Shown here: piece after piece, positions 11,720 to 21,717 of the stretch
How the letters are laid out: each line of letters starts with the position of its first letter
Position numbering within the stretch: the first letter of the stretch is position 1
NCBI RefSeq assembly: GCF_010093595.1
Contig: NW_022985440.1
Coordinates: 892,689 to 956,688, forward strand
Source: Mytilinidion resinicola
Taxonomy: Eukaryota > Ascomycota > Dothideomycetes > Mytilinidiales > Mytilinidiaceae
Length of the DNA: 64,000 nucleotides
Direction: 5' to 3'
Position numbers and translations under genes: made by a program
The notes under the pieces: generated by a model
Databases searched by the model: none
Told to the model about the DNA's origin: nothing
Seen by the model: the letters and a program-made list of their open reading frames with translations, nothing else

Positions 11720-12830
11720 CGCAGCGTCTCCTACGCGTATAGTAATTTTCGATCCACGCGGTTCGATATGTGAAAAGCAATAACGAAAGTACCTAGACAC
11801 TCGACGGAGGCACCTCAGTAGCTTCTCCTTACCCTCTTGACGGCATCCCAACTCCCAACTCCTAACTCTTTGCTTTAGCCACAAAAAGGAACCACGCAAT
11901 GTAGTCACAACGTGCCACGCCGCGTACCCCTCCACGTCTAACAAAAATAATTTCACACGGTTTGATAGGTGAAAACTTGCAACAAAACGGCCGAAAGGCT
12001 TAACGGAAGCCCCTCAGCACCTTCTCTACATCCTCCTGAAGATAGCCTGATCCCTAACTCCTTGCTTCGGCGACATAAAGGGACCACGCAATATAGACAC
12101 AGCGTAACACGCCGCGTACCCACCGCGTCTAACAAAAATAATCTTACGCGGTTAGATCCGTAAGATCTTGCAAAAAAAAAGGTCCCAAGGCTTGACAGAA
12201 GTACCTCAGCACCATCTTTGCATCTTCTTGACGGCAGCCTGATTTACAAGCCCTTTGCTATTGCCCTGAAAAGTAACTACAGAATGCAGACGCCGCGAAC
12301 CCTCCGCGTCTACCAAAAATCGTTTCACACGGTTAGATCCGTAAGAACTTGCAATAAAATGACCCAAAGGCTTGACGGAAGCGCCTCAGCTTCTTTTCTC
12401 AATCCTCTTGACGGCAGCCTAATTCACAGGGCCTTTTGTATACCCCTGAAAAGAGACGACAAAATGTAGACGCCGCGTCCCCTCTGCGTCTAACTAATTT
12501 TGTGTCGTGCGGTTCGATTCGTAAGTACTTGTACATAAAGGAGCTAGAGTGCCTACAGAGCTGTCCCAGGACTAGATTACGCAAAGGGGACGCAGCGTGG
12601 CACTCTGCGTCTAACAAAATATGTTCCGTGCGGTTTGATTCGTGAGTATTTGCAACTAAAGTAGACAAAGCGTCTAGAGAACAATTTGTGAAATGGAGCA
12701 CGGAGTATAGACGCAGTGTGGTGCTCTATGTACACATCGCGTCTATGGAATTTCAATTCTCGCGGTTGGATTCGTGAAGATTAGCAACAAAAGGAGGCAA
12801 ATCGTCCACAGAGGACCTCTGGGCGTGGGA
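11720..12830. repeat. Degenerate tandem repeat, about 180-198 bp then about 121-132 bp units
   Basis: Seven copies can be aligned by a shared core: GCGTCTAAC, an A/T-rich run, then CGCGGTT(C/A)GAT, GTGAA or GTAAG, and TTGCAA. The core recurs near 11757, 11955, 12146, 12327, 12507, 12628 and 12760. The first five are spaced 198, 191, 181 and 180 bp; the last two spacings fall to about 121 and 132 bp because an internal segment (containing CTTGACGGCAGCCTGAT in the early copies) is missing. Copies differ by many substitutions. Small open frames across the array are not conserved between copies, so I read it as non-coding. Confidence 0.82.
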
Positions 12831-13175
12831 AAAGTCTTTAAGGGCGTCAAAAGCTACACGTTTTCATCTATTCTGAACGACATTGTAACAACAGGTCCAG
12901 CAGCAGAACAGAGGTCTAACCATCGCAGGTAGATGAACAGGTTAGAAATGTGGAAGGGAGCTTTGAGGCTGCCCATCCAGCCCCCCCCGAAGCTCCGCCG
13001 CCTCCACGTGACCGCGAATCCCGCGCTTTCTCCTCCACCTGTCCTAATCCAGCAACAACCTCAAACCTCCCAACTCTCAATTCTCCAGCGCGCGCCCCTC
13101 TCCCACCTCTCCGACCCCATACCTCTATATACCCCTCCCCGGCTCCCACCAACCCAACGAATCCCCACCGCAGCC

Positions 13176-13896
13176 ATGCTCTCCATGCTCTCCTTCTCCC
13201 CGCGCCAACTCGCCGCCCAATGCCTCAACTTCGGCCTCGTCCTGTCAACCGCCTTCATGCTCTGGAAAGGCCTCGGCATCGCCGCCAACTCGCCGTCCCC
13301 GATCGTCGTCGTGCTGTCGGGCAGCATGGAACCGGCCTTCGCGCGCGGCGATTTGCTATTCCTCTGGAACCGGGGGCTGGACACGCAGATTGGGGAGGTG
13401 GTGGTGTATAACGTCAAGGGCAAGGACATACCGATTGTGCATCGCGTGGTGCGGCGGTTTGGGGGCGGGTGAGTCAACCAATGTTTTCTGTTTTAGTTTG
13501 GGGGGGTTGGAGGGAAGGGGGGGGGGGGTTTTTCTGGACAGCCAGGCGCATCATCACCCCCAGGCTCTCTTTCAAAGACGGCTGGGAAACGAGGGATTGA
13601 ATTGCATGTTTTTTTATCCGGCTGGAATTGAACTGACTGAAGCTAACGACTGTGTTGTGGTGAGTAGGGCTACCCCCCTCCGCCTCCTCACCAAAGGCGA
13701 CAACAACGCCGCCGACGACACGGAGCTGTACGCGCGCGGGCAGGACTTCCTGGACCGCGAGGAGGATGTGATTGGGAGTGTGGTGGGCTTCGTGCCGTTT
13801 GTGGGCTATGTGACGATTCTGCTGAGCGAGAACCCGTGGCTGAAGAAGGTGATGATCGGGTTGATGGGGGTCATGATTGCGTTGCAGCGGGAATGA
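13176..13896 (+). CDS. SEC11: Signal peptidase complex catalytic subunit Sec11
   Basis: Two exons, 13176-13468 and 13668-13896, give 173 aa, as expected for Sec11. An N-terminal membrane segment (about residues 17-38) is followed by the catalytic serine in [11 protein letters not shown] (Ser50), the catalytic histidine in [10 protein letters not shown] (His89), and the downstream acid in [11 protein letters not shown]. The C-terminus ([12 protein letters not shown], then a hydrophobic tail) is typical. Known role: removes signal peptides from secreted and membrane proteins on the luminal side of the ER. The intron is 199 nt and contains a run of 12 G (13517-13528), both unusual here. A TATA-like CTATATAC lies about 50 nt upstream of the ATG. 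Confidence 0.94.
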
Positions 13897-14283
13897 TGAG
13901 AGGTTTAGAATGCGGGAAAGGGGGCAAGAAGAGGGATGATGGAGGAGTTGCATGCATTGGACGGCGTTTTGGCGTCTCTGGATCTCGGATATCCTGGGAG
14001 TCTGTGGGTTTTGATGCGATGGGGATATGGGTGGCTTTGGCGTATCCATCCAACTACCAAAAAGGAAAGCAGCGTAGTAGCTATGTTAGCATCATAAAAC
14101 TCACGAGCCACAGATTCACAAGTTCACAAGTTTACAAGTACTCCTCACTTGAAAGATATTCATCTCTTTCCAGTTCCAGTTAGCTTCATCTTCCCTCCTT
14201 CTATTCCATTTACGCATCCTCCTGTCTTGCCTGCTGTGAAATGAGGAAGCGAATGATCAAGAAACTCAAAAAATGAATCACAC

Positions 14284-14396
14284 TGCGGAAGGAGGGATTC
14301 GAACCCCCGACCCCTGCCTTGCTCAAAGAAACACGCAAGTGAATTGCATGCAAAGCAATGGGAAGACAGTACCCTAAACCACTGGGCTACTCCCGC
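14284..14396 (-). tRNA. tRNA-Gly(CCC) with a 39-nt intron
   Basis: Reading the minus strand from 14396, GCGGGAG pairs with CTTCCGC at the 3' end, with A as discriminator (one G-U pair). The D arm is GCCC...GGGT, the anticodon stem CTGTC/GGCAG with loop TTCCCAA, and the T arm GGGGG TTCGAAT CCCTC. The anticodon is CCC at 14360-14362. An intron of 39 nt (14320-14358) sits after position 37, the standard place for nuclear tRNA introns. The mature length is 74 nt. The gene decodes GGG glycine codons. Confidence 0.9.
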
Positions 14397-15132
14397 TTCT
14401 CGTGTAATTCAGGTAGCCAGCGACGTTAATGTGTTCATAGAGGTGTAGTGCTCAGGGAAAGTAAGGCGAAGGAAGATGTTTGTGGTAGCGTCGAGAAGAT
14501 TCTACGGTGAGCGGTGAATAGAATGTGCGTGGGACATCGGCATCACGCAGGAAGGCAGCGGGTTCCAGCATCAAGCAGCCCGGCAAACAGGCACAGGCGG
14601 AGAGATGAGCAAGGGTGGGAGGGAATACGAAAGTATGGCAGACGGCATGAATCTTTTCTACTTATGGTCAATGGCATTGTTTAAAAAGGCGTTGAGGTGG
14701 GCAGAGGTATGTGAGTACGATTCTAATGGTATCAGGCATCGATATCCAGCAGATAGTCACAAGCATCAAGAGCAGCAAAAGCGTGGGGATACGATCTTCA
14801 TGGCAGAAAATCAGCTAGTATACAGAGGAATCAAGATGCCCAAGAAAAGCATCCATAGAGTAAGCCCGTCATAGACTCGTGTGACGTTGAGGTCGTTCGT
14901 GAGCCGCAACAAGGTAGACCCTCTAGTCCAGAATGGTCGACGTGCCGCTGAGACAAAGACTCACGAAGGACGGCTGACGCTGCTTCGTACTCCTCACTTG
15001 GAAGAAAATAAAGCATAAGAAACCCGAATTCCCAGCCCGTCCCAAACCCCGAGAGCAAGTCCACTAGAGCAATAATGAGAAACCGGAGAGAGCAAGTTGA
15101 GATATAGGAGAAGCGTCCTGAGAGATTGGGTT
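14397..15132. other. Intergenic between tRNA-Gly and NHP6
   Basis: Contains a small plus-strand frame (14605-14874) without signature, which I do not call. The part next to 15132 should be the NHP6 3' UTR. Confidence 0.4.
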
Positions 15133-15618
15133 CTACTCAGACACCTCTTCTTCATCATCAGCGCCCTAGAGTAGGTTAGTATGTGGATGGGTAGTTTGGG
15201 AGAAGAGAGTACGTACGGCAGCATAGGCGGCCTTCTCATCTTCGTAACGCTTCTTGTCGGTAGCAGCCTTGGCCTCGTAGGGGGCGCGGTTCTTCTCGCT
15301 CAGGGCCTTCCACTTCTCGCCCAACATCTTGCCGACCTCACCTTGAGACATGATCAGCAGAGGTTAGTGTAGGTGGCTTGAGCTATGACGTACCGAACTT
15401 GATTCCGGGGTTGTCCTCACGGACCTTGTCGCGCTGCTCGTTGGCGAAGAACATGTAGGCAGACAGACCGCGCTTGGGTGCGTTGGGGTCTTTTTTGGCT
15501 TTACGTGAGCATCAGAATGGGCCCTCTGATGATGGGGAGGAGACTTACCCTTCTTCTTCTTTCCGCCCTCGGCCTTGGTGGCCTTGGCCTTGCGGGTGAC
15601 GGTCTTCTCCTTTGGCAT
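15133..15618 (-). CDS. NHP6: Non-histone HMG-box chromatin protein Nhp6
   Basis: Four exons, 15618-15549, 15489-15394, 15341-15217 and 15165-15133, give 107 aa. A lysine-rich N-terminus ([20 protein letters not shown]) leads into one complete HMG box (about residues 24-95) with [20 protein letters not shown] and [20 protein letters not shown], and a short acidic tail (DDEEEVSE). Known role: DNA-bending, nucleosome-loosening protein that works with FACT and other chromatin complexes. Four exons in under 500 bp is dense but each join restores the family sequence. The first intron acceptor is a plain AAG. Confidence 0.93.
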
Positions 15619-17897
15619 TGTGCTGGGCGGGTGTCAGTGAGATGCGGTGGTGACGAGGTGTTGGGAGTGAGAGAGGGGAGTGGGTGGAGCGGGTATATAC
15701 GTGGGCAGAGGAAGGGAGCGAGCAGTCGCGCGAAGATTGTGGAAGGCCAATCGCGGACAGAGAGCGACGGCGACGCCAAAAGAAAGAAATGGAAGTCGCG
15801 CGACGCAGACGGTGAAGTTGATGTGGCAGGTGGAGTGTGCAGTGCGGTGGTGGTGGTGGAGACCCAAGATCGCGATTTGCCAAATCGGGCCTCACGGTCG
15901 CAAAACAACAACAGAGGAAGCAATGAACGGGCAGAAACGCGACCGTCGCCGGAGAAGCACCGACTTACCTGGATTGCGGGTCGCGAGCAGAAACTCGAGT
16001 GGTTTTGATATGCGACTGTTTAGGTGGTCAGTACGGATGCTCGATACGGGCGCGCGACGACGACGACGATGCGACGAAGCGGCGTGATTGATTTGAAATG
16101 GCGACGACAGCAGAGAGACAGGCAGAAGACGCGCGCAGCTGCGGGAAAAACGCGTGCATCGCGGCGTGGTGGGCGACTGCGCGCTCAGTGGAGGTGGTGT
16201 CGGGGCGTGGGAAGCGTCAAGCGAAGCTCACCTGTTTGTTTTGCGGTTTGGCAGAGGGGATTTGTATGAGAGAGTTGGGTGAGGGAGGAGGCGATGGGGA
16301 CTGCGCAGGTTATGCGGCAGCCGGCGGGCGCGTCACGTGCCCCTAACAAAGCCCGCCGGCCGTGCATTTCCAGCGCCCAGTGAGTCTCCCACTCCCTGTG
16401 TCGCTTGCAGCCGCCCAGCCCAGACGGCCACTGTTATGCCGCAGGCCGTCTACTATTCGAAGCCGGACCACTGAAGCTGAGAGAGGCTGCTTGACGGCCG
16501 CGGTGAGCTCGAGCGCGGCTCCATTCTCCCGTCGTTGCTGCACAGCTCCGACGCAGCCACGGGCCGGTATGAGAGGCCTCGAGGACCAGCAGCAGGGCAG
16601 GCAGCGGCTCCCTAGCAACGGTGCTGATACACGCACGCATTCCTGGTTCCATGCGGCCCGTGTATATTGCACGTCCGCTGCTCGCCTTGCCCATTCGTCA
16701 CTGCGCCAAATTGGTGAGCCGTTATCTCGCTCCTCCGCTCACGCCTGGCTGGCTGATGGCCGCCGCACCTGGCCACCGCAACCAGCCGGCGACAGAAGAG
16801 ACACCACCGGGCCTCACTGCATGTGCCGGCCTCATGTCTGCCCACCCATCCGCTGCAGCCTCACCCGTTGCAACAGGGCCCCACCACCCAAGAGCTGCCG
16901 GGCCTGCGCAGCCTGCCCGCACCGAGCGCAGAGAGGGGAGGGGAGGGGGCTTCGAGTCGAGGCCATCGGAGTTGCATCCTTTCACCGGCTGCCCGCCCTT
17001 ACCAAGCAGTGGCACAGTGACAGACGCCCTCTTCGAAGCAATCTCCGGCTTCCACCACTGTATTATGAGCGCAGTCGTGGTTGTTGATCGAGTGTCGTGC
17101 CATGAATAAGGGGAGGGCCGAGAAAGTCACGTGACGCCTAGTCCGCCCAGCTGAAGCCCGATGATGGCATTGTGTGACGTAGCAGGCCAATGCTCAAAGA
17201 CGTCAATGAAGGTCACAAACAATTGGGCGCCTCGTGCATCTTGACCGGTTGCCGCCGCTGGAACCTTAAAAAGGGTACGACGTGTGGCAGGCCTTTCCTC
17301 CTGGGCGGGAGCTACCCTTGTATTACGGAGGTTCTATGCTCTGGCCATGGGTTTAAATGCCGCTGCAAGCACCGTGTTCCAGCCAACGAATATTACAGGC
17401 TGTGTAGAACTCTAATCGCAAAAGGGCATCATGGTAATATAGCAGAGTTGTTACCCGACTTGCCTTTCGCTACATAACTCGCGTCGAGCCGGGCTAGGGA
17501 GCTCTTATATATATTGATTTCAGCTCTACAAAGCAACCTCACTTACACGTAAGCATTGGTTGCATACATGAACATTAAGCGTGACATGATGAAGAAATGC
17601 TCCTGAAGAGATAGACACGATCCCTTACTATCCTGAACCAAACACCCTAATCCAACGGCTTCATTAAACTTGTCGTCGTCAACATTTCGGCTCCGGGATT
17701 CAGGCAGACACGGACCAGTCCCGGGCAGGTTGCACTTAAAGGAGCGCCGACCCAGAACCACTCTCGACAGGAATATGAATATGCATAGGATTTAGGCGCG
17801 ACTAACAATGTACAGCCCCTTCTCCACCCCTTCCATATACCTGGGTAAGTAATCACAGCCCACACCAAGAACGCCACCCGTGCCCCCCACCTTATCT
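15619..17897. other. CpG-rich gene-poor stretch
   Basis: Starts with the NHP6 promoter. From about 15650 to 17110 the sequence is strikingly C, G and CpG-rich. It supports long overlapping open frames on several strands at once (for example 16362-17087 +, 16434-16694 -, 16621-17109 +). These have Arg/Pro/Ala-rich translations with no domain and no Kozak or splice structure, and I read them as by-products of composition. From 17120 onward composition is normal and includes the 3' flank of the mannosidase gene. Confidence 0.5.
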
Positions 17898-20800
17898 TCA
17901 TGCCCCCCGCTTAAAAGGATGCGCCTCGGTATTAAGCACCCAGTCATCCAGACTCACCGCACTCTCCTCCGCAAACAGCAAATAAAAGTACTTGAGTGTC
18001 TCGGCGAGCCAGAAGCTCTCCATCTCGTCCGTCAGCTGCGGCGCCGTCTTGGTGACGTCGTCGATGGCCGAGTTGCCGTACTCGGTCGTTGTGTGCTCGG
18101 CGATGGCTTGGTACATGTTCCAGCCGACCTCGCGCCAGTGGGCGTCGCCCGTGATGCGGTAGAGGTAGAAGACGGATTCGATGGCTTCGGGGCTGTGGAA
18201 TGCGTTAGCGAGATTCGATGGTAGATGAAGAGAATGGGGGTGGCTCACCGAAGTATGTACTTCTTGCTCTGGATGTTCGTGATGCCCTCTGGTAGCCTCT
18301 CTTCCTGGATGCGGTTCTTGACGAACTCCTCGTGGCTCTGCGGGGGGCGGGGAGAGTAGAGGATTGGGAACGCGGGGAGTGTGGGTGTTGCTTTGTCCGA
18401 TGAATTTGATGGGCTCATTTCCTCGTTGTCGTTCGCCTTCGCTGATGGGTTCTTCAACAACGGCTCTTCCTCTGACTTCTTTTCCGTCTTCGATGGCTTC
18501 TCATCCGTTGGGTCCAACTGTCTCTTCTCGAGGCCAGCACCCTTTGGCGACTCTGTGGCCTCCGCCCCCACCTCTGCAACCTCGCTCTCTACCTCCTTCT
18601 TCACAACTCCAGTGGCTTGTGCTTCGGGCGCGCCCGTTGCCGCTGCCATCGCCGCCTCATAGCTTGCCGATGCCTCCGCGAGCTGTTTGGTGTACCTGCC
18701 CATCTGATCCTTGTAGCTCTTTATCCTGTTGTCAGCATACGGATCGATCTGCTCCCACCACTTCGTCTCATTCCACTCGCAGCTCTTCTGGCTCTCGCAT
18801 CCTACGACATAAAAGCTTTCGGGCATGATGCCGGTCGTAGTAGCATTGTAGCTCCACACACATCCCTCGGTCAATTTCTTCGCGATCTCCAGGTCTTCGT
18901 CGCGGTTGAATATTTTGGCACCGAGAGCAAACATGCCGCCGGCAAAGCACGTGAGATGCGCATTTTCGTACTCCAGATCGCCGATTCCGCCGGACTTCGT
19001 GTAGGAGGAGAGCATTGGGACATTGAGAGAGCCGGAGAAGAGAACGTCGGCACCGTTGGGTAGCATCGGACGGAAAAGGAGATGTTCTTTTACGACATCA
19101 ACGGACTTTTCGTACATCGTCCGGTATGAGTCGACCCGACCGCCCAGGAGAAGCCATTCCTAAAGACAGTTAGATGACTGTTACAATTGTTCAGCGCCGT
19201 GATAGTCGTAAGTTCTTACCTTTGGTAGATATTCATAAGTGGAATCAGACATGCCACCTAGCGTGTAAGACTCAGTCCCAAACTCGTCGGTCGTTACCAT
19301 GCCTTGTTCTTCGCACTCAGGGACAGCGGGAATAGTAGGCTGAACCTTTTGAGCGGCCTCTACTGCCGTCCTGGGAACTATACCGTCCACAAATGTAGCG
19401 TCTGGCGCTTCGAGCTGCCTCTTTTCTTTCTCCGGCAGTTTTTTTTCCGTCTTTTTGTTGCCGACAGGAATGAACTCAACTGGCTTCGGCAATTCCAGTG
19501 GGACCAGCTCATTCTCATCGAAGTCATCCTCAAGCGAAGGCGTAGCATCCGATACCTCCTTTTCTTCGGGCTCAACCGAATTAGCATTGGTCGGTCGCTT
19601 GCAGCCAGAAGCGTCAATATACTTCGGCCACATGCCCGGCAGCCTCGTCTCTTTCTGATACACCTCGAGAGCATTTGTGATCCGGGCTATAGCGTCATAG
19701 TATCTCGGCTCGCCAGTCAACTGGGCGAGTCTGGTGAATTCTACGGAGAGAGAACCAATCTCCGCTAAGATGACTCTGCTGCTCGCGCGATGAGGCTGCG
19801 TGGCGAATGTACTAGACCTGCAAATTAGTGCTGTTTGATTGACACGATGAGCTGCTGAACTTACGGTCTCCAATAGTAATAGGTGATTGGCATCCTGTTG
19901 GGGGTATCAAAAGCACCCATCAGCACCTCTCCAAGCTGGGCAGCCTTCTCTAGCAGAACCGGGTATTTCTGGTCACTAATATCGTATGCGGCAAGCAGAC
20001 CACCCAAATAGCGGATTGTGGTCTCGAACATCGGGATATCGCCACGGGGACTCGTGGTGAAGTCAATTGTCTTGACAGCCTCGACGGCCTCCTCAAACTC
20101 AGGCTTCAGTCCCATCATCCACAGCGTATCCAGCGTATCCACCAATGTTGCACCCCAGCCCCCAAAGGGGTTCCTGAAGCCACCAGAAACAGGTGATAAT
20201 TCATCCTTCATCCACGCATTATCCTTGTATCCGGCCCATGAGTGTAAGAAGGCTCCCTTGATAGTCTTAAGCTTACTCAGCCTATCCGTCTTTGCCTCCT
20301 CGGTCTCTTCCTTGAAGTCGAATTGAATCTTGGGTATTGGTTTCGGCGAGCCGCTCGGCAGCTGGATAGTCGATCCAGAGGGAACCGGGAAATGCTCGGG
20401 GAGGGGTTCCCAGTATATGGCTGGCGCATCGGAGGGTACGGGCGGGACTTCGTGTCTCCCTTCGCCGTGCTCGTGGAGGACTTCGCTATTCCCCGGTTTG
20501 AACTGTTTCTTGTCATCTTCCAAATGTCCCATGCCAACAGGCGAAATGGATGTTGATGGAGCTGCTTCAGGAGACACTGCCTGTTCCTTTGCCGACTTTG
20601 GAGCTCCCGGAGGCGCTTTCTGGACGGGATGGCTGACGCTCGCAATTGGCGGCGGGGTTTCGAGCGGGAGGGTCACTGAAGTCTCAATGCCTGAGACCTC
20701 GACTTGTAGCTTCTTCGTTTCCTTGACAACCTCATGTGGCCTCGGCATCCACGATATTGGCGGGACAGTCCCCTCGGAATCCTCCTCCAGCGGTGCTGAC

Positions 20801-20922
20801 TTCTCGCCGGTTGGGAGCAGGGTCGGTTGCCGCCATGATCCTGTGCTGCCGAATTTGTATAGGGCGAAGATGGTAACGACAGCAAGAGCAACAAAGACGC
20901 GATATCTTCGGTAGCGAAACAT
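17898..20922 (-). CDS. GH47 alpha-1,2-mannosidase, enlarged with low-complexity inserts
   Basis: Exons 20922-19865, 19817-19220, 19159-18249 and 18192-17898 give 953 aa, much longer than the 500-650 aa of a typical class I mannosidase. A type II membrane anchor lies at residues about 8-24, then a Pro/Ser/Glu-rich stem to about 215. Conserved GH47 blocks follow in order: [114 protein letters not shown] and the calcium-site end NTEAHPF. Known role: trimming of alpha-1,2-mannose from N-glycans in the ER/Golgi. Two acidic/lysine-rich inserts break the catalytic domain (residues about 430-510 and 710-840), each with a KRQL dibasic motif (KR at about 485 and 764). Which functional subclass it is cannot be read securely. 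Confidence 0.9.
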
Positions 20923-21717
20923 GGTGGACGTGCGGCAGGATTTATTAACAACGGATACCTGTCGCGCGGGATATAGGATGGAAGGCCGGGGCGCGGGAAG
21001 ACACGAGGGGCGCCTACTCTCTCATAATTCCGCCGGGGAGGGAAAAGGACGGATAGGAAGCGAATGTGGAGAGTCGCTGGTGGAGGTTTGTAGAGAGGAG
21101 GACAGGACAGGTAGTCCGGTACGGAGGAGCGACTCCTGGAACCGCATGGCTTCAGTTTACGGGTCGGCGCTGCGACTTATCCATGGCAAGCGGCTTGGCC
21201 AGGCCCAGCAGCCCCTGGAACTACTGTGGCGCGTGAGGGCGTCTCCTACCTATCGCAACCAGCCTCGACGTGCACAAAGCGGACGACCTGCCTTGACGAG
21301 AATAGCAGCACTGCGGCCTCATCAATTATTCTATAACATCATAGCATCACGAAAAAGACCCCAGAGACAGAGCACCGCCATCACTCAAGCCCGCCCGGTT
21401 CGCTTATGCTTAAATCTGGGGCATCGGTCGGCTAAATTTGTACATGTTTCTGGGCACGTCGTTGGCTCGTGACGGCAGGGGTGGCGCGTTCATGTTGGCA
21501 TTGACAGTCTATTTCGGCAAGCTTTTAATATACACTGTCTACTTGCAGACGGCCCATATTGCACCCACGACCAGCACCAATCAATGTCCGGCCGCTGGCT
21601 CTACTATAAGTACCGAGTTGCGCATACAGTGCGCGCAGACGCTCCCGCCTCGCAAGCGGCTGGTTCTCGACCAGATCCTGGCGCATGCTGTGCTCCCGAC
21701 TATCCTGTCCGCTCCCA
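20923..21717. other. Intergenic between GH47 and CCT6
   Basis: Promoter and leader of the mannosidase on one side and the 3' flank of CCT6 on the other. A 183-codon frame at 20921-21472 has no recognisable content. Nothing else seen. Confidence 0.4.

Noticed and set aside
11953..12701. Short open frames inside the tandem array
   Set aside because: They differ in frame and sequence from copy to copy, so they are not conserved coding units.
16362..17087. 241-codon plus-strand open frame in the CpG-rich stretch
   Set aside because: Several frames on both strands are open here because stop codons are rare in such composition; the translation is Arg/Pro/Cys-rich with no family likeness.
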